Source: Pukyongia sp963768085 (GTDB lineage: Bacteria; Bacteroidota; Bacteroidia; Flavobacteriales; Flavobacteriaceae). Taken from it: 64,000 bases of DNA. The stretch spans positions 434,001-498,000 of the forward strand of contig CAVYGO010000002.1 of NCBI GenBank assembly GCA_963768085.1. Direction: 5' to 3'. The notes under the pieces are model-generated. The model was not told the DNA's origin and searched no databases. It saw only the letters and a program-made list of their open reading frames with translations. Positions 35,029-44,631 of the stretch are shown piece after piece. Made by a program: the position numbers and the translations under genes. Each line of letters opens with the position of its first letter. Positions within the stretch are counted from its first letter, which is position 1.

Positions 35029-35454
35029 TTATTTTTTCTTCAGAAGTTCATTCTGCTCCTCCATAAGGCGCTCTATATTAGAGAGTAGCTCAATATTTTT
35101 AGGAGTTTCTACCTCGATATCAGAGGGATCTTCGGCTTTGGTCTTGAATCGATTCATTCCTTTGATCACCACAAAGATGGTGAGTGCAATGATCACGAAG
35201 TCAACCATCACTTCCAGGAGCTCTCCCCAGCCAATGGCTACTTCTTCGACCTTTTCGGAAGCCTCACGGAGTACATATTTTTTGTTGGACAAGGTTACAT
35301 CTTCCGTGAGAAGTGACAGCGGCGGCATGATCACCTTCTTTACCAGCGTACTCACAACAGCATTGAAAGCTGTACCTATCACTACAGCAACAGCCATGTC
35401 GATCATATTGCCCTTCACGGCAAAATCCCTGAATTCCTGGATGAACTTCCTCAT
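35029..35454 (-). CDS. mscL: Large-conductance mechanosensitive channel
   Basis: 141 residues. Two transmembrane helices (about 18-45 and 75-98) with the N-terminal signature FIQEFRDFAVKGNMIDMAVAVVIGTAFNAVVSTLV split over the first helix, and VIIALTIFVVIKGMNR in the second. The charged C-terminal helix is the usual MscL bundle. Opens under membrane tension. Directly behind parC; stops 5 bases from the convergent TerC gene. Confidence 0.94.
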   Translation of the reverse strand: MRKFIQEFRDFAVKGNMIDMAVAVVIGTAFNAVVSTLVKKVIMPPLSLLTEDVTLSNKKYVLREASEKVEEVAIGWGELLEVMVDFVIIALTIFVVIKGMNRFKTKAEDPSDIEVETPKNIELLSNIERLMEEQNELLKKK

Positions 35455-35461
35455 ATTCTAT

Positions 35462-38152
35462 TTAGAATAAAGTGATCTGGCCTTCCTCATCTGTTTCTCC
35501 CGTGGAGGTGTCATCTTTGGCCGGGCTTGATTTCTCGTCCTTTCCATTGGAAGAATCTGAGGTGACCGCTTCTTCATCGATCACATCAATTTCTTCAGCT
35601 CTCACCGGTTCCGGAGCATCGTAAGGCAAGGGTTCCAGAGCATTTATCTCCAGCACCTTGTCTTTAGTAAGTTGGTTCCCCATCGCAGTTATCCCTTTTA
35701 TGGCAATGAATTCCTCCAAATTCACCTCCATATTTAGTCTGCGATCCTTCCCCCTTTCCTTTACGAATACTACTTCGGCCATCGGCCGGTGATCTATAAA
35801 TAATTTTTCCAGATACGATTTGGGATGTTCTGAGATGATCTGCTCATCACGATCCGGATTCTCTATCAGGAATCGCTTCACATAGAACAGTTCCTTTTCT
35901 CCATCCCAGTAAATGGCCGATAACGGCTTTTTAGGCTCCCATTTCTCAAGAATGATCATATCATCGTCAAAACGCATGGTAACCTCTGGTATTGCCGTTT
36001 TAATGGTGCCGTTTTGCCTAACGATTAGTAATCTGTCCTCCGATGTGAATTCTCCCAGTAATTCACCTCTGCCATCCACATTGAGCCGCTGAACAGTGTC
36101 GTCAAACCATATCTTTCTTGGCTTTAATGTAGATAAGCCCTTCTCTTTCAGCTCGACACGTTTCACCGAATATTTTGTAACAATATTTCCTTTTGAAGCA
36201 CGACCTTTAACCAGTATATCTGCAAAATCCAGGTCCCATTTTAGCTTCTTTATGCTTCCGGACTGTCTTAGCAATACCGTAACAACCTCTGCTTCCCCGT
36301 TGGGATTCGCTGTGAAATATATGAGCTTAGAGCCCTTATTGCCTGCAGTTAGGTCGTATTCCTTATCCCTGGTCATCGAGGTGACTGCAAATCGTTTTAC
36401 ATAGGTGGCTCCCCGAGTTCCATCCTTATAGATCATATTATAAATGGTACGTTTGTCCTTTTTCCTGAACACGGCAACGTAAATAATTCCTTTACCCACA
36501 AATGTTTTGGAATCTACCCTGGTTACCATCATTTTACCTTCCCGGGTAAATACGATGATATCATCAATATCACTGCAATCGGTCACATATTCATCCCGCC
36601 TCATACTGGTTCCAACGAAACCTTCTTCACGATTCACATAAAGTTTGGTATTCCGAATTACAACCTTGGTTGCTTCGATATCGTCAAAGACACGGATCTC
36701 CGTTTTACGGCCTTTTCCTGCTCCGTATTCTTTCTTCAGCCGCTTGAAATAAGCAATGGAATAGTCAATTAGAGTATTCAAGTTATGCTTTACCTCAGCT
36801 ATGCTATCTTCCAGCGAATCAATCTTTTGCTGAGCCTTATCAATGTCGAATTTAGAGATCCTTTTGATCCGGATCTCGGTAAGACGAACGATATCCTCTT
36901 CGGTGATGGCGCGCTTCAGATGTTTTACGTGTGGTATTAATCCTTTATCGATAGCCTTAATTACTCCTTCCCAGGTTTCCTCCTCTTCGATGTCGCGGTA
37001 AATTCGATTCTCAATAAAGATCCGCTCCAGGGATGAAAAGTGCCATTGCTCTTCCAGTTCTCCCAGCCTTATCTCAAGCTCACTTTTCAGCAATTCAACC
37101 GTACGGTCGGTAGAACGCTGTAACATCTCGTTAACCCCTACAAATAATGGCTTGTTGTCTTCTATCACACAGCCCAGGGGTGATATGGAGGTTTCACAAT
37201 TTGTAAATGCGTAGAGGGCATCTATGGTCTTATCCGGAGAGATGCCGCTTGGAATATGGATGAGTATCTCAACTTCAGCGGCCGTATTATCTTCTATCTT
37301 CTTGATCTTGATCTTGCCCTTGTCATTCGCCTTCAGTATGGAATCGATCAAAGAGGTCGTAGTAGTCCCGAAGGGAATCTCGGTGATTACCAGCGTATTC
37401 TTATCCTCCTGGTTGATCCGGGCACGGCTACGTATCTTTCCGCCGCGTATACCCTCGTTGTAATTGGTGGCATCCATGATCCCACCCGTTGGGAAGTCGG
37501 GCACGATCTGAAACCGCTTTCCCTGCAAATGCTTCACCGAAGCATCAATAAGCTCAATAAAATTGTGAGGCAAGATCTTGGTAGAGAGTCCCACAGCAAT
37601 ACCTTCGGCACCCTGAGCTAAAAGCATAGGGAACATTACCGGAAGGTTGATAGGCTCCTTTCTCCGGCCGTCATACGAGGCCTGCCATTCGGTGATCTTT
37701 GGATTATAGACCACATCCATCGCAAACTTCGACAAACGCGCTTCTATATAACGGGAAGCAGCCGCACGGTCCCCAGTAAGGATATTTCCCCAGTTCCCCT
37801 GGGTATCGATAAGCAGGTCTTTCTGACCAATTTGAACCATGGCATCTGCGATACTCGCGTCCCCATGAGGGTGATACTGCATGGTATGCCCAACGATGTT
37901 AGCTACCTTGTTATAACGCCCATCGTCCAGATCCTTCATGGATTGCATGATACGGCGCTGCACCGGCTTAAAACCATCCTCAATTGCCGGAACGGCTCTT
38001 TCCAGGATCACATAAGAGGCATAGTCGAGGAACCAATCGCGGTACATACCGGTGACACGGGTTATCGTTTCCCCGTTATCGCCGTCCCCTGAAAGCTGCT
38101 GTTCTCCCGGCTGCCCGTTTAGTTCTTCTTCGTTGTGTTCGTCTTCCGCCAT
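35462..38152 (-). CDS. parC: DNA topoisomerase IV subunit A
   Basis: 896 residues. Type IIA topoisomerase A subunit that decatenates daughter chromosomes. Winged-helix with the catalytic tyrosine at 135 (AAASRYIEARL). The quinolone-resistance region reads YHPHGDASIADAMV with Ala99 where E. coli ParC has Ser80. Then tower and coiled coil (about 400-490) and a C-terminal beta-pinwheel. The last 80 residues are acidic and low complexity. Starts 4 bases after parE stop. Called topoisomerase IV rather than gyrase from the pairing with parE and from the pinwheel, which lacks a clear GyrA box; no search was possible. Confidence 0.93.
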   Translation of the reverse strand: MAEDEHNEEELNGQPGEQQLSGDGDNGETITRVTGMYRDWFLDYASYVILERAVPAIEDGFKPVQRRIMQSMKDLDDGRYNKVANIVGHTMQYHPHGDASIADAMVQIGQKDLLIDTQGNWGNILTGDRAAASRYIEARLSKFAMDVVYNPKITEWQASYDGRRKEPINLPVMFPMLLAQGAEGIAVGLSTKILPHNFIELIDASVKHLQGKRFQIVPDFPTGGIMDATNYNEGIRGGKIRSRARINQEDKNTLVITEIPFGTTTTSLIDSILKANDKGKIKIKKIEDNTAAEVEILIHIPSGISPDKTIDALYAFTNCETSISPLGCVIEDNKPLFVGVNEMLQRSTDRTVELLKSELEIRLGELEEQWHFSSLERIFIENRIYRDIEEEETWEGVIKAIDKGLIPHVKHLKRAITEEDIVRLTEIRIKRISKFDIDKAQQKIDSLEDSIAEVKHNLNTLIDYSIAYFKRLKKEYGAGKGRKTEIRVFDDIEATKVVIRNTKLYVNREEGFVGTSMRRDEYVTDCSDIDDIIVFTREGKMMVTRVDSKTFVGKGIIYVAVFRKKDKRTIYNMIYKDGTRGATYVKRFAVTSMTRDKEYDLTAGNKGSKLIYFTANPNGEAEVVTVLLRQSGSIKKLKWDLDFADILVKGRASKGNIVTKYSVKRVELKEKGLSTLKPRKIWFDDTVQRLNVDGRGELLGEFTSEDRLLIVRQNGTIKTAIPEVTMRFDDDMIILEKWEPKKPLSAIYWDGEKELFYVKRFLIENPDRDEQIISEHPKSYLEKLFIDHRPMAEVVFVKERGKDRRLNMEVNLEEFIAIKGITAMGNQLTKDKVLEINALEPLPYDAPEPVRAEEIDVIDEEAVTSDSSNGKDEKSSPAKDDTSTGETDEEGQITLF

Positions 38153-38155
38153 GTA

Positions 38156-40006
38156 TTAATCCTCTACTTTATCGAGTACCACCTTCAGGTTGTTTATAAT
38201 GAATTCTTGTCGGTCAGGAGTATTTTTACCCATGTAGAATTTCAAGAGTTCTTCTATACTCATGGCCTTGTCCAGCATAACAGGGTCCAAACGCATATCA
38301 TCGCCTATAAAATGCTGAAACTCGTCCGGAGATATCTCCCCCAGACCTTTAAACCTTGTAATTTCAGGCTTAGGCTTTAATTTTTCTATAGCGTTGACCC
38401 GTTCTTCTTCCGAATAACAATAAATGGTTTCCTTTTTATTCCGAACCCTGAACAACGGGGTTTGCAGTATGTACAAATGACCTTCTTTGATCAGTTCCGG
38501 AAAGAACTGCAGGAAGAATGTAATAAGTAGTAACCTGATATGCATCCCATCCACATCGGCATCGGTAGCGATCACTATATTGTTGTAGCGCAGGTCTTCA
38601 ATGGATTCTTCAATATTGAGGGCCGCCTGTAGCAGATTGAACTCTTCATTCTCATAGACAACTTTCTTGGACATGCCGTAGCTGTTCAATGGTTTCCCTC
38701 GCAGGGAGAAAACCGCTTGTGTATTTACATTCCTGCTTTTGGTGATGCTGCCACTGGCCGAGTCACCTTCGGTGATGAACAGGGTTGTTTCCAACCGGGC
38801 CTCTTTTTTCATATCCCCCAAATGCGTCCGGCAGTCACGCAGTTTCTTATTGTGAAGACTGGCCTTCTTAGCGCGTTCACGAGCCAGCTTTCGGATACCG
38901 CTTAATTCCTTGCGTTCCTTTTCGGCCATCATGATCTTACGCTGGATCTTTTCGGAGACCTCAGGATTCTTATGCAGAAAGTTATCGAGCTGTGTCTTAA
39001 CAAAATCGTTTATATACGTTCTAACCGTAGGAAGGTTCCCTCCCATTTCGGCGGATCCCAGCTTGGTTTTTGTCTGACTCTCGAACACAGGTTCCATCAC
39101 CTTGATGCTAATCGCGGCAACTATGGATTTACGAACATCACTGGCGTCGTAGTTCTTTCCGTAGAACTCGCGTATGGTCTTTACTATACTTTCCCGGAAG
39201 GCTGCCTGGTGGGTTCCTCCCTGGGTAGTATTCTGTCCGTTCACAAAGCTGTGATACTCTTCACTATACTGGGTTTTATGATGGGTGATCGCTACTTCAA
39301 TGTCCTCTCCTTTCAGATGAACTATGGGATACAGCATATCCTCGGCCGCCATATTATCTTCCAGCAGGTCTTTTAGTCCATTCTCAGAATAAAACTTCTC
39401 CCCGTTGAAATCGATGGTAAGGCCCGGGTTGAGATACACATAGTTCTTCAGCATTTTCGCAACGTATTCATTGCGATATTTATAATGTTTGAATATCCCT
39501 TCGTCTGGGATGAAGATCACTTTCGTGCCCTTGCGTTTGGTAGATTCTTCTATTTTGGCATCCAATTTCAGTTCGCCCAGTTCGAATTCGGCGGATTTAA
39601 ACTTTCCTTCCCGAACCGATTCCACCCTGAAAAAAGACGAAAGTGCGTTTACCGCTTTGGTTCCAACTCCATTTAGTCCTACGGATTTCTTGAAAGCACG
39701 CGTATCGTATTTTCCTCCGGTATTCATTTTAGAGACCACATCCACCACTTTACCCAGCGGAATACCCCGGCCGAAATCGCGAACGTGAACCTCTTTATCC
39801 TTGATACGGATCTCGATGGTCTTACCGGCGCCCATTACAAATTCATCGATACAATTATCGATTACTTCTTTCAGAAGAATATAGATCCCATCATCGGGGG
39901 AAGAACCATCTCCCAACTTCCCGATATACATACCGGGACGCATACGAATATGTTCCTTCCAATCCAGCGATCGGATATTGTCTTCGGTATATTGGGTCTG
40001 CGCCAT
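38156..40006 (-). CDS. parE: DNA topoisomerase IV subunit B
   Basis: 616 residues. GHKL ATPase domain (about 1-215) with ILLKEVIDNCIDEF, VRDFGRGIPLG and SVGLNGVGTKAVNALS, the transducer, then a TOPRIM domain (about 410-525) with LFITEGDSASGS, the IATDADVDGMHIRL metal site and the C-terminal PEITRFKGLGE block. This is the ATP-driven partner of ParC. It starts the parE-parC-mscL unit. Confidence 0.95.
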   Translation of the reverse strand: MAQTQYTEDNIRSLDWKEHIRMRPGMYIGKLGDGSSPDDGIYILLKEVIDNCIDEFVMGAGKTIEIRIKDKEVHVRDFGRGIPLGKVVDVVSKMNTGGKYDTRAFKKSVGLNGVGTKAVNALSSFFRVESVREGKFKSAEFELGELKLDAKIEESTKRKGTKVIFIPDEGIFKHYKYRNEYVAKMLKNYVYLNPGLTIDFNGEKFYSENGLKDLLEDNMAAEDMLYPIVHLKGEDIEVAITHHKTQYSEEYHSFVNGQNTTQGGTHQAAFRESIVKTIREFYGKNYDASDVRKSIVAAISIKVMEPVFESQTKTKLGSAEMGGNLPTVRTYINDFVKTQLDNFLHKNPEVSEKIQRKIMMAEKERKELSGIRKLARERAKKASLHNKKLRDCRTHLGDMKKEARLETTLFITEGDSASGSITKSRNVNTQAVFSLRGKPLNSYGMSKKVVYENEEFNLLQAALNIEESIEDLRYNNIVIATDADVDGMHIRLLLITFFLQFFPELIKEGHLYILQTPLFRVRNKKETIYCYSEEERVNAIEKLKPKPEITRFKGLGEISPDEFQHFIGDDMRLDPVMLDKAMSIEELLKFYMGKNTPDRQEFIINNLKVVLDKVED

Positions 40007-40221
40007 AAATTATTCCTGAATAAGCCCTAAATATAGGGTTTCACGAAGAAAATGTAAACCGAATTATAGGAAAGTAACTAACAATTATCAGCCCGTATTG
40101 TTAATAATTTTTCTGAAGAAAGTAACGCCTCATTCGGTCGTACTAATTTTGAAAAACCCGTATTGTTTTTATATCAATACGATCCCGTACGTATGTAGAA
40201 ATCTTTTCAGGCAGAATGTGC

Positions 40222-41316
40222 TTAGACATTAAATCGGAAGTGCATAACATCACCATCCCTGACCACATATTCTTTGCCTTCTACTCCTAATTTCCCCGCT
40301 TCTCTCACCTTAGCTTCACTGCCATAGGTTACATAGTCGTCGTATTTTATTACTTCTGCTCGGATAAAGCCATGTTCAAAGTCGGTATGGATCACCCCGG
40401 CTGCCTGTGGCGCCGTAGCACCTACAGGGATCGTCCAGGCTCTCACTTCTTTCTCTCCGGCCGTGAAATAGGTTTGCAGGTTAAGTAATTTATAGGCCCC
40501 TCGAATGAGTTTGGCCGAACCCGGTTCATCAAGTCCCAGATCCTCCAGGAACAGCTGTCGTTCTTCGAAAGTATCCAGTTCGGTGATATCGGCTTCGGTA
40601 CCTACTGCAAGAACCAGCACTTCGGCATTCTCATCGGCGACCGCTGCTTTCACTTTGGCAACATAATCATTACCTGAAACCGCTGCGGCTTCATCCACAT
40701 TACATACATACATCACGGGTTTATCCGTAATATATTGCATACGATCGATATATTCTTCGCGTTCGGCTTCGGTGAGGTCTATGGCTCGAACGGATACAGA
40801 GGCCTCCAGGCCGTTTTTTACTTTCGTTAAAGCAGCCACTTCTTTCTGGGCTTCCTTGTCGCCTGTCTTGGCAGCACGAGCCACTTTATCCAGACGTTTT
40901 TCGGTAGTTTCCAGGTCTTTTAGCTGAAGTTCGATATCTATTGTCTCTTTGTCTCGCACAGGATCCACATTACCGTCCACATGCACTACATTATCATTGT
41001 CGAAGCACCTCAATACATGAAGAATGGCATCCGTTTCCCGGATGTTCCCCAGGAACTGGTTACCCAGGCCCTCCCCTTTACTTGCTCCTTTTACCAATCC
41101 GGCGATATCCACGATCTCCACGGTAGCCGGCAGTACACGCTGAGGGTCCACAAGTTCTTCAAGTTTCACCAGCCTGTTGTCGGGTACATTCACCACGCCA
41201 ATATTGGGCTCAATCGTGCAGAACGGAAAGTTTGCACTCTGGGCTTTTGCGTTCGATAAACAATTAAATAAGGTTGACTTGCCTACATTCGGTAGTCCTA
41301 CAATTCCTGCTTTCAT
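40222..41316 (-). CDS. ychF: Redox-regulated ribosome-associated GTPase-like ATPase YchF
   Basis: 364 residues of the Obg-related YchF family. P-loop GLPNVGKSTLFN near 7-18, switch II VDIAGLVKGASKGEGLGNQFL near 68, and CNVDE replacing the usual GTPase NKxD, which fits ATP specificity. C-terminal TGS domain ends with VVRDGDVMHFRFNV. Family members bind ribosomes. Single-gene unit; a -7 promoter element lies just upstream. Confidence 0.95.
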   Translation of the reverse strand: MKAGIVGLPNVGKSTLFNCLSNAKAQSANFPFCTIEPNIGVVNVPDNRLVKLEELVDPQRVLPATVEIVDIAGLVKGASKGEGLGNQFLGNIRETDAILHVLRCFDNDNVVHVDGNVDPVRDKETIDIELQLKDLETTEKRLDKVARAAKTGDKEAQKEVAALTKVKNGLEASVSVRAIDLTEAEREEYIDRMQYITDKPVMYVCNVDEAAAVSGNDYVAKVKAAVADENAEVLVLAVGTEADITELDTFEERQLFLEDLGLDEPGSAKLIRGAYKLLNLQTYFTAGEKEVRAWTIPVGATAPQAAGVIHTDFEHGFIRAEVIKYDDYVTYGSEAKVREAGKLGVEGKEYVVRDGDVMHFRFNV

Positions 41317-41338
41317 ATCTAGCTTTTTCTAGCGGTTG

Positions 41339-41346
41339 CAAATATA
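41339..41346 (-). promoter_or_regulatory. Candidate -7 promoter element for ychF
   Basis: Minus strand reads TATATTTG, an exact TAnnTTTG match, ending 22 bases from the ychF ATG. No clear -33 motif at best spacing. Confidence 0.4.
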
Positions 41347-41458
41347 CATTTTCAGAAGAGAAAAAGAAGGAAAGAATTACACCGGGTTTTATCGTATTAT
41401 TTCTTAGGAATTAAATGGATTATACTAACTTTATAGCTAAACCTTACAATTTCAGATC

Positions 41459-41947
41459 ATGAGAAGAATTATTTTATGCGGCGTTGGGCTGCTGTTATCG
41501 CTAGGAATTGGTCACGCTCAGGAAAATAAGACCATCGTTGAAGAAACCACCGTGAAACGTGTGATCAAAAAAGACGGCCAGAACGTCGTTGTTCAAGAAA
41601 TTGAATCGACCACCTCGGAAAAAGGCAGACTTATTCAGCAAGAAAGTCAAAAAGAGGATGCAGACTATAGTGAAGCTACCAAATTGGAAAAAAACGAAGT
41701 GACGGTGTTGGACAAGGAAAACGTAGATGCCGAAAACAAAGTGCTCATAGAGGCGGAACGTAAAAAACAGGAAGAAGAACTTGAGCGGTCTAAAGCAGAA
41801 GGAATCGCAAAAGCCGAAGCGGAACGTAAAATATTGGAGCAGCAACAAGCGGAACGCATGAAGGTCCTGGAGGAAAACCGAAAAAAATTGGAGAAACGGG
41901 GTAAAGGCGTGGGCAGACTAAGTAAAAAGAAGAAAAAAGGGAACTAG
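41459..41947 (+). CDS. Exported charged coiled-coil protein, unknown function
   Basis: 162 residues. Signal peptide (1-20, ending GIGHAQ) then a charged mature part: a strand-like N-terminal stretch rich in E, T and V, then a long E/K/A/Q-rich helix (about 95-145, IEAERKKQEEELERSKAEG and after) and a polybasic tail ending SKKKKKGN. Looks like a periplasmic coiled coil or matrix protein. No family recognised. Its stop overlaps the convergent hydrolase by 4 bases. Confidence 0.55.
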   Translation: MRRIILCGVGLLLSLGIGHAQENKTIVEETTVKRVIKKDGQNVVVQEIESTTSEKGRLIQQESQKEDADYSEATKLEKNEVTVLDKENVDAENKVLIEAERKKQEEELERSKAEGIAKAEAERKILEQQQAERMKVLEENRKKLEKRGKGVGRLSKKKKKGN

Positions 41948-42738
41948 AGCAATTCCTTGTAGATCGTTAGCCGGTATTCGGGAAAGGTGATCAGGTCGTT
42001 GTGTTTGCCGCCTATCACCGATATAAAATTTCGTTCCTCTTCGGGTAGAACCGAATATAATTTCTTTCCCATTTCAAAAGGTACAATACCGTCGTCCGTT
42101 CCGTGAATAATAACGATGCGGCATTTCACATCGTCGGCAAAACGAGCCGTTGGAAACTCGTATTTCAATAAACCGATTGGAACATAGGGCAACTTCTCTT
42201 TTACAAGTTTCTTGAAATCGTAGAAGGGCGTCTCTAAAATTAGTTTTTTCGGTTTATTTCTTGAGGCCACATAGGCCGCAATCGGTGTTCCTATGGACCG
42301 ACCGTATACAATGATCTGCCCCTCGGGAAACAATTCCCTGGCTTTGTTGTAAAACAACTGCGCATCGCTGTACAGGGCTTTTTCAGAAATCTTACCCGTA
42401 CTCTTTCCATAGGTACGGTAGTCCATCACCAGTACTTCGTAATTATACTGAAGGAAGAAAGAGGTTATCTGTCCCCAGCGTGACAGGTCACCGGCATTTC
42501 CATGGTAATACACGATGATCCCCCTGGGATTTTCCTGTTTGAAATGCAGTGCATTAAGCCGTGCGCCGTCTTCGGTCTCGATAAAAAGTTCTTCAAAATC
42601 ATGATCGAATTCATAGACATACTCCTGCGGTAGTTTGGAGGGTAAGAAGATGAATTTTTCCTGAAGTAAGTAAGCTCCCATAAGTATTATAACGACTGCG
42701 GCTACAACGAATAAAAGGATTCTTTTAAATAAACGCAT
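41944..42738 (-). CDS. Membrane-anchored alpha/beta hydrolase
   Basis: 264 residues. N-terminal transmembrane segment (about 5-24) then a serine hydrolase: nucleophile in IVYGRSIGTPIA (GxSxG), YYHGNAGDLSRWGQ oxyanion strand, HGTDDGIVPF with the Asp, and GGKHNDLITF with the His. Similar to the BEM46/YfhR-type hydrolase group; substrate unknown. Its start codon lies 2 bases from the end of the next paralogue, so they form a pair. Confidence 0.8.
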   Translation of the reverse strand: MRLFKRILLFVVAAVVIILMGAYLLQEKFIFLPSKLPQEYVYEFDHDFEELFIETEDGARLNALHFKQENPRGIIVYYHGNAGDLSRWGQITSFFLQYNYEVLVMDYRTYGKSTGKISEKALYSDAQLFYNKARELFPEGQIIVYGRSIGTPIAAYVASRNKPKKLILETPFYDFKKLVKEKLPYVPIGLLKYEFPTARFADDVKCRIVIIHGTDDGIVPFEMGKKLYSVLPEEERNFISVIGGKHNDLITFPEYRLTIYKELL

Positions 42739-42739
42739 T

Positions 42740-43600
42740 TTATTTCTTTACTGAATGTTTAACTCCTATGCTCGTAGTTTCGAGATCGATTTTTTGCTCC
42801 ACAAAATTAACAATCTCTCCTAACATTTTGTGATAGGATTCAAAATTATTCAGATTTTTATGTCCACCCCCTATTACCGGGTACAGCCGTGTACGCTCCG
42901 GGTTTATTTTAGACAGCTTCACACTGGTCTTAAAAGGAATGAGCTTGTCGTTGGTGCCGTGAAGGATATGGATGGGACACTTCACATATTTCAGCCACTT
43001 GTAGGTAGGCATGGGGTATTTCAGGATCACGGATAATGGCATAAAAGGCATATAACGGCCCGTCACCTTGGTAAGGCTGTAATAGGGCGCGTCCAGGATC
43101 AGCATACGCGGATTATTCATGGAGGCCAGTTTGGTAGCAAAGCCGCTTCCCAGCGAACGGCCGTATAGTATGATGTACTTTTCTGGAACACGTTCGCGGA
43201 TCTTGTTATATATATACTGAATGTCGTGCTTGATGGCCTTCTGGGAGCGTTTGCCAATACTCTTGCCAAAACCGCGGTAATCTACCATGATCACATCGAA
43301 ACCATGGCGGGTAAAATCGACGGCGAATTTCCCCCAGCCTTTAATGCTTTTCGAATTCCCCTTCAGGTAGAGGACCACGCCCCGCGGATTATCGGTCATA
43401 AAATGCAGCCCGTTGATAACGGCTCCGTCCCGAGTTTCGATGTTGTACTCCTCTACTTCCTGGTGCTCGTAATAGAACTGGAATTCCTTCGGAAGTTTTT
43501 CCGGCTTAAAGAGGAAGTAATCCTGGAGATAATACAAGGCGATACTGATAGCGATATAGATCGCAACGATCCAGATTACTGTATGTAACCAAATAGGCAT
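42740..43600 (-). CDS. Membrane-anchored alpha/beta hydrolase, paralogue
   Basis: 286 residues with the same plan as its neighbour: N-terminal membrane helix (about 5-24), GxSxG nucleophile in ILYGRSLGSGFA, Asp in HGTNDKLIPF and His in GGGHKNLNNF. Protein similarity between the two is clear in the blocks around the catalytic residues, so the pair is a tandem duplication, diverged in the lid region. BEM46/YfhR-type; substrate unknown. Confidence 0.8.
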   Translation of the reverse strand: MPIWLHTVIWIVAIYIAISIALYYLQDYFLFKPEKLPKEFQFYYEHQEVEEYNIETRDGAVINGLHFMTDNPRGVVLYLKGNSKSIKGWGKFAVDFTRHGFDVIMVDYRGFGKSIGKRSQKAIKHDIQYIYNKIRERVPEKYIILYGRSLGSGFATKLASMNNPRMLILDAPYYSLTKVTGRYMPFMPLSVILKYPMPTYKWLKYVKCPIHILHGTNDKLIPFKTSVKLSKINPERTRLYPVIGGGHKNLNNFESYHKMLGEIVNFVEQKIDLETTSIGVKHSVKK

Positions 43601-43781
43601 GTGACTAATGTACGATTTTCTATTTTTTCTTAAGTTTCCTTTTTTTTTCCTTTGATGAAAGAAGTTCTGTACTTTTTTGCATTGCCCAAAAAAGAAAGAA
43701 ATTATAATTCACTACATTTATTCTGAAGTTACTTCCCTATTGCTTAATGCCCCACTAAATCTTGTGTTTAAATCAAACCCT

Positions 43782-44357
43782 ATGAAAAGAGTTGTGTTTG
43801 TCATTGCCTTAAGTCTTATTCTCGTTAACTGCGCCTCCAACGAATCTGAAGAGATCATTACCCAATACGAAGCGGCACATAATTCCCATGACATAGAGGG
43901 GTCTATGTCCATGTACCATGATGATATCGAATTCGAATTAAAAGGAACCTGGGTGAAGATAGGATCAAAAGCAGTGCGTGAACTTGCGGAATGGGACGCC
44001 GCTTTGAACAGTAATTTAAGATTTACCAATATGCGTGTAAATAGCGACAGCATTTACTGCGAAGCCGTCGAGAAAAATGATTGGTTCAAAGCCGCAGGAA
44101 TCGACAGCATTATCCATAACCCGGTGATCTTTATATTAGACCAGAAGAAAATCAAAAAGATCATCGCGTTTCCTTCTGAGAAAGTCGGACAACAGGTTGG
44201 AGACTTTATCGGTTCGGTATTTCAATGGTCTGAAACTGCACAGGATCCAACCATACATAAGCTCATCGTGGACGAGGAGTTTTTATACTCCCGTGAAGCG
44301 GCTGCCAAATGGATGGATCTCTTTAAGCGAATGAAGGAGCAGGATTCCCTGCTTTGA
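43782..44357 (+). CDS. Lipoprotein with NTF2-like (SnoaL) fold
   Basis: 191 residues from the ATG at 43782 (MKRVVFVIALSLILVNCAS), a signal peptide with lipobox LVNC. Earlier in-frame starts lack a signal. The mature part has IITQYEAAHNSHDIEGSMSMYHDDIEF and then strands with RVNSDSIYCEAVEKND, typical of SnoaL-like proteins. Function unknown. Followed by a repeat cluster. Confidence 0.7.
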   Translation: MKRVVFVIALSLILVNCASNESEEIITQYEAAHNSHDIEGSMSMYHDDIEFELKGTWVKIGSKAVRELAEWDAALNSNLRFTNMRVNSDSIYCEAVEKNDWFKAAGIDSIIHNPVIFILDQKKIKKIIAFPSEKVGQQVGDFIGSVFQWSETAQDPTIHKLIVDEEFLYSREAAAKWMDLFKRMKEQDSLL

Positions 44358-44419
44358 CCTACGGAAACATGACTTATAATGATAAAAAGTTGTTAATGGT
44401 GAATGGGACGTTTATGTTG

Positions 44420-44569
44420 CTTCTCGATACATTCTCTTTCGTTAATACTCAAGAGAACACTCGAAGTGACAAATTCCAATCAACTTTCAGTTTTCGTGCC
44501 AAACGAGCAAGGCGTATCGAGAACCTTGTCAGTTCGAGTGATCCCGCGCCGCGGGATTGTATCGAAGAC
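44420..44569. repeat. REP-like cluster of three units
   Basis: Three units share a left arm TTGTCA(C/G)TTCGAGTG and a right arm TGTATCGA(GA)AG with a variable stem between. Unit 1 (44420-44472) is on the minus strand with inner stem ttctctt/aagagaa. Unit 2 (44484-44524) is eroded. Unit 3 (44524-44569) is on the plus strand with inner stem atcccgc/gcgggat. Different stem sequences with paired arms imply conserved folding. I recall a similar repeat in other Flavobacteriaceae genomes. Confidence 0.65.
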
Positions 44570-44631
44570 AACTGTTGCAAGTCATAATTACCCTGGAATA
44601 CCAAAAGATCACTACCTTTAAACAAGTATTC

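Noticed and set aside
35462..40006. Long plus-strand open frames opposite parC and parE
   Set aside because: They run antisense to well-matched topoisomerase genes and show no signal, start context or family pattern; shadows of constrained codons.
40080..40200. Inverted repeat gtattg/caatac near the parE start
   Set aside because: Only six-base arms in an AT-rich gap; no T run, no other copies close by.
41501..41859. Antisense frames rich in F, C and S under the coiled-coil protein gene
   Set aside because: Product of Glu/Lys/Gln codons read in reverse.
44354..44621. Plus-strand frames through the 44.4 kb repeats
   Set aside because: Cross REP-like stems, with no conserved protein pattern.
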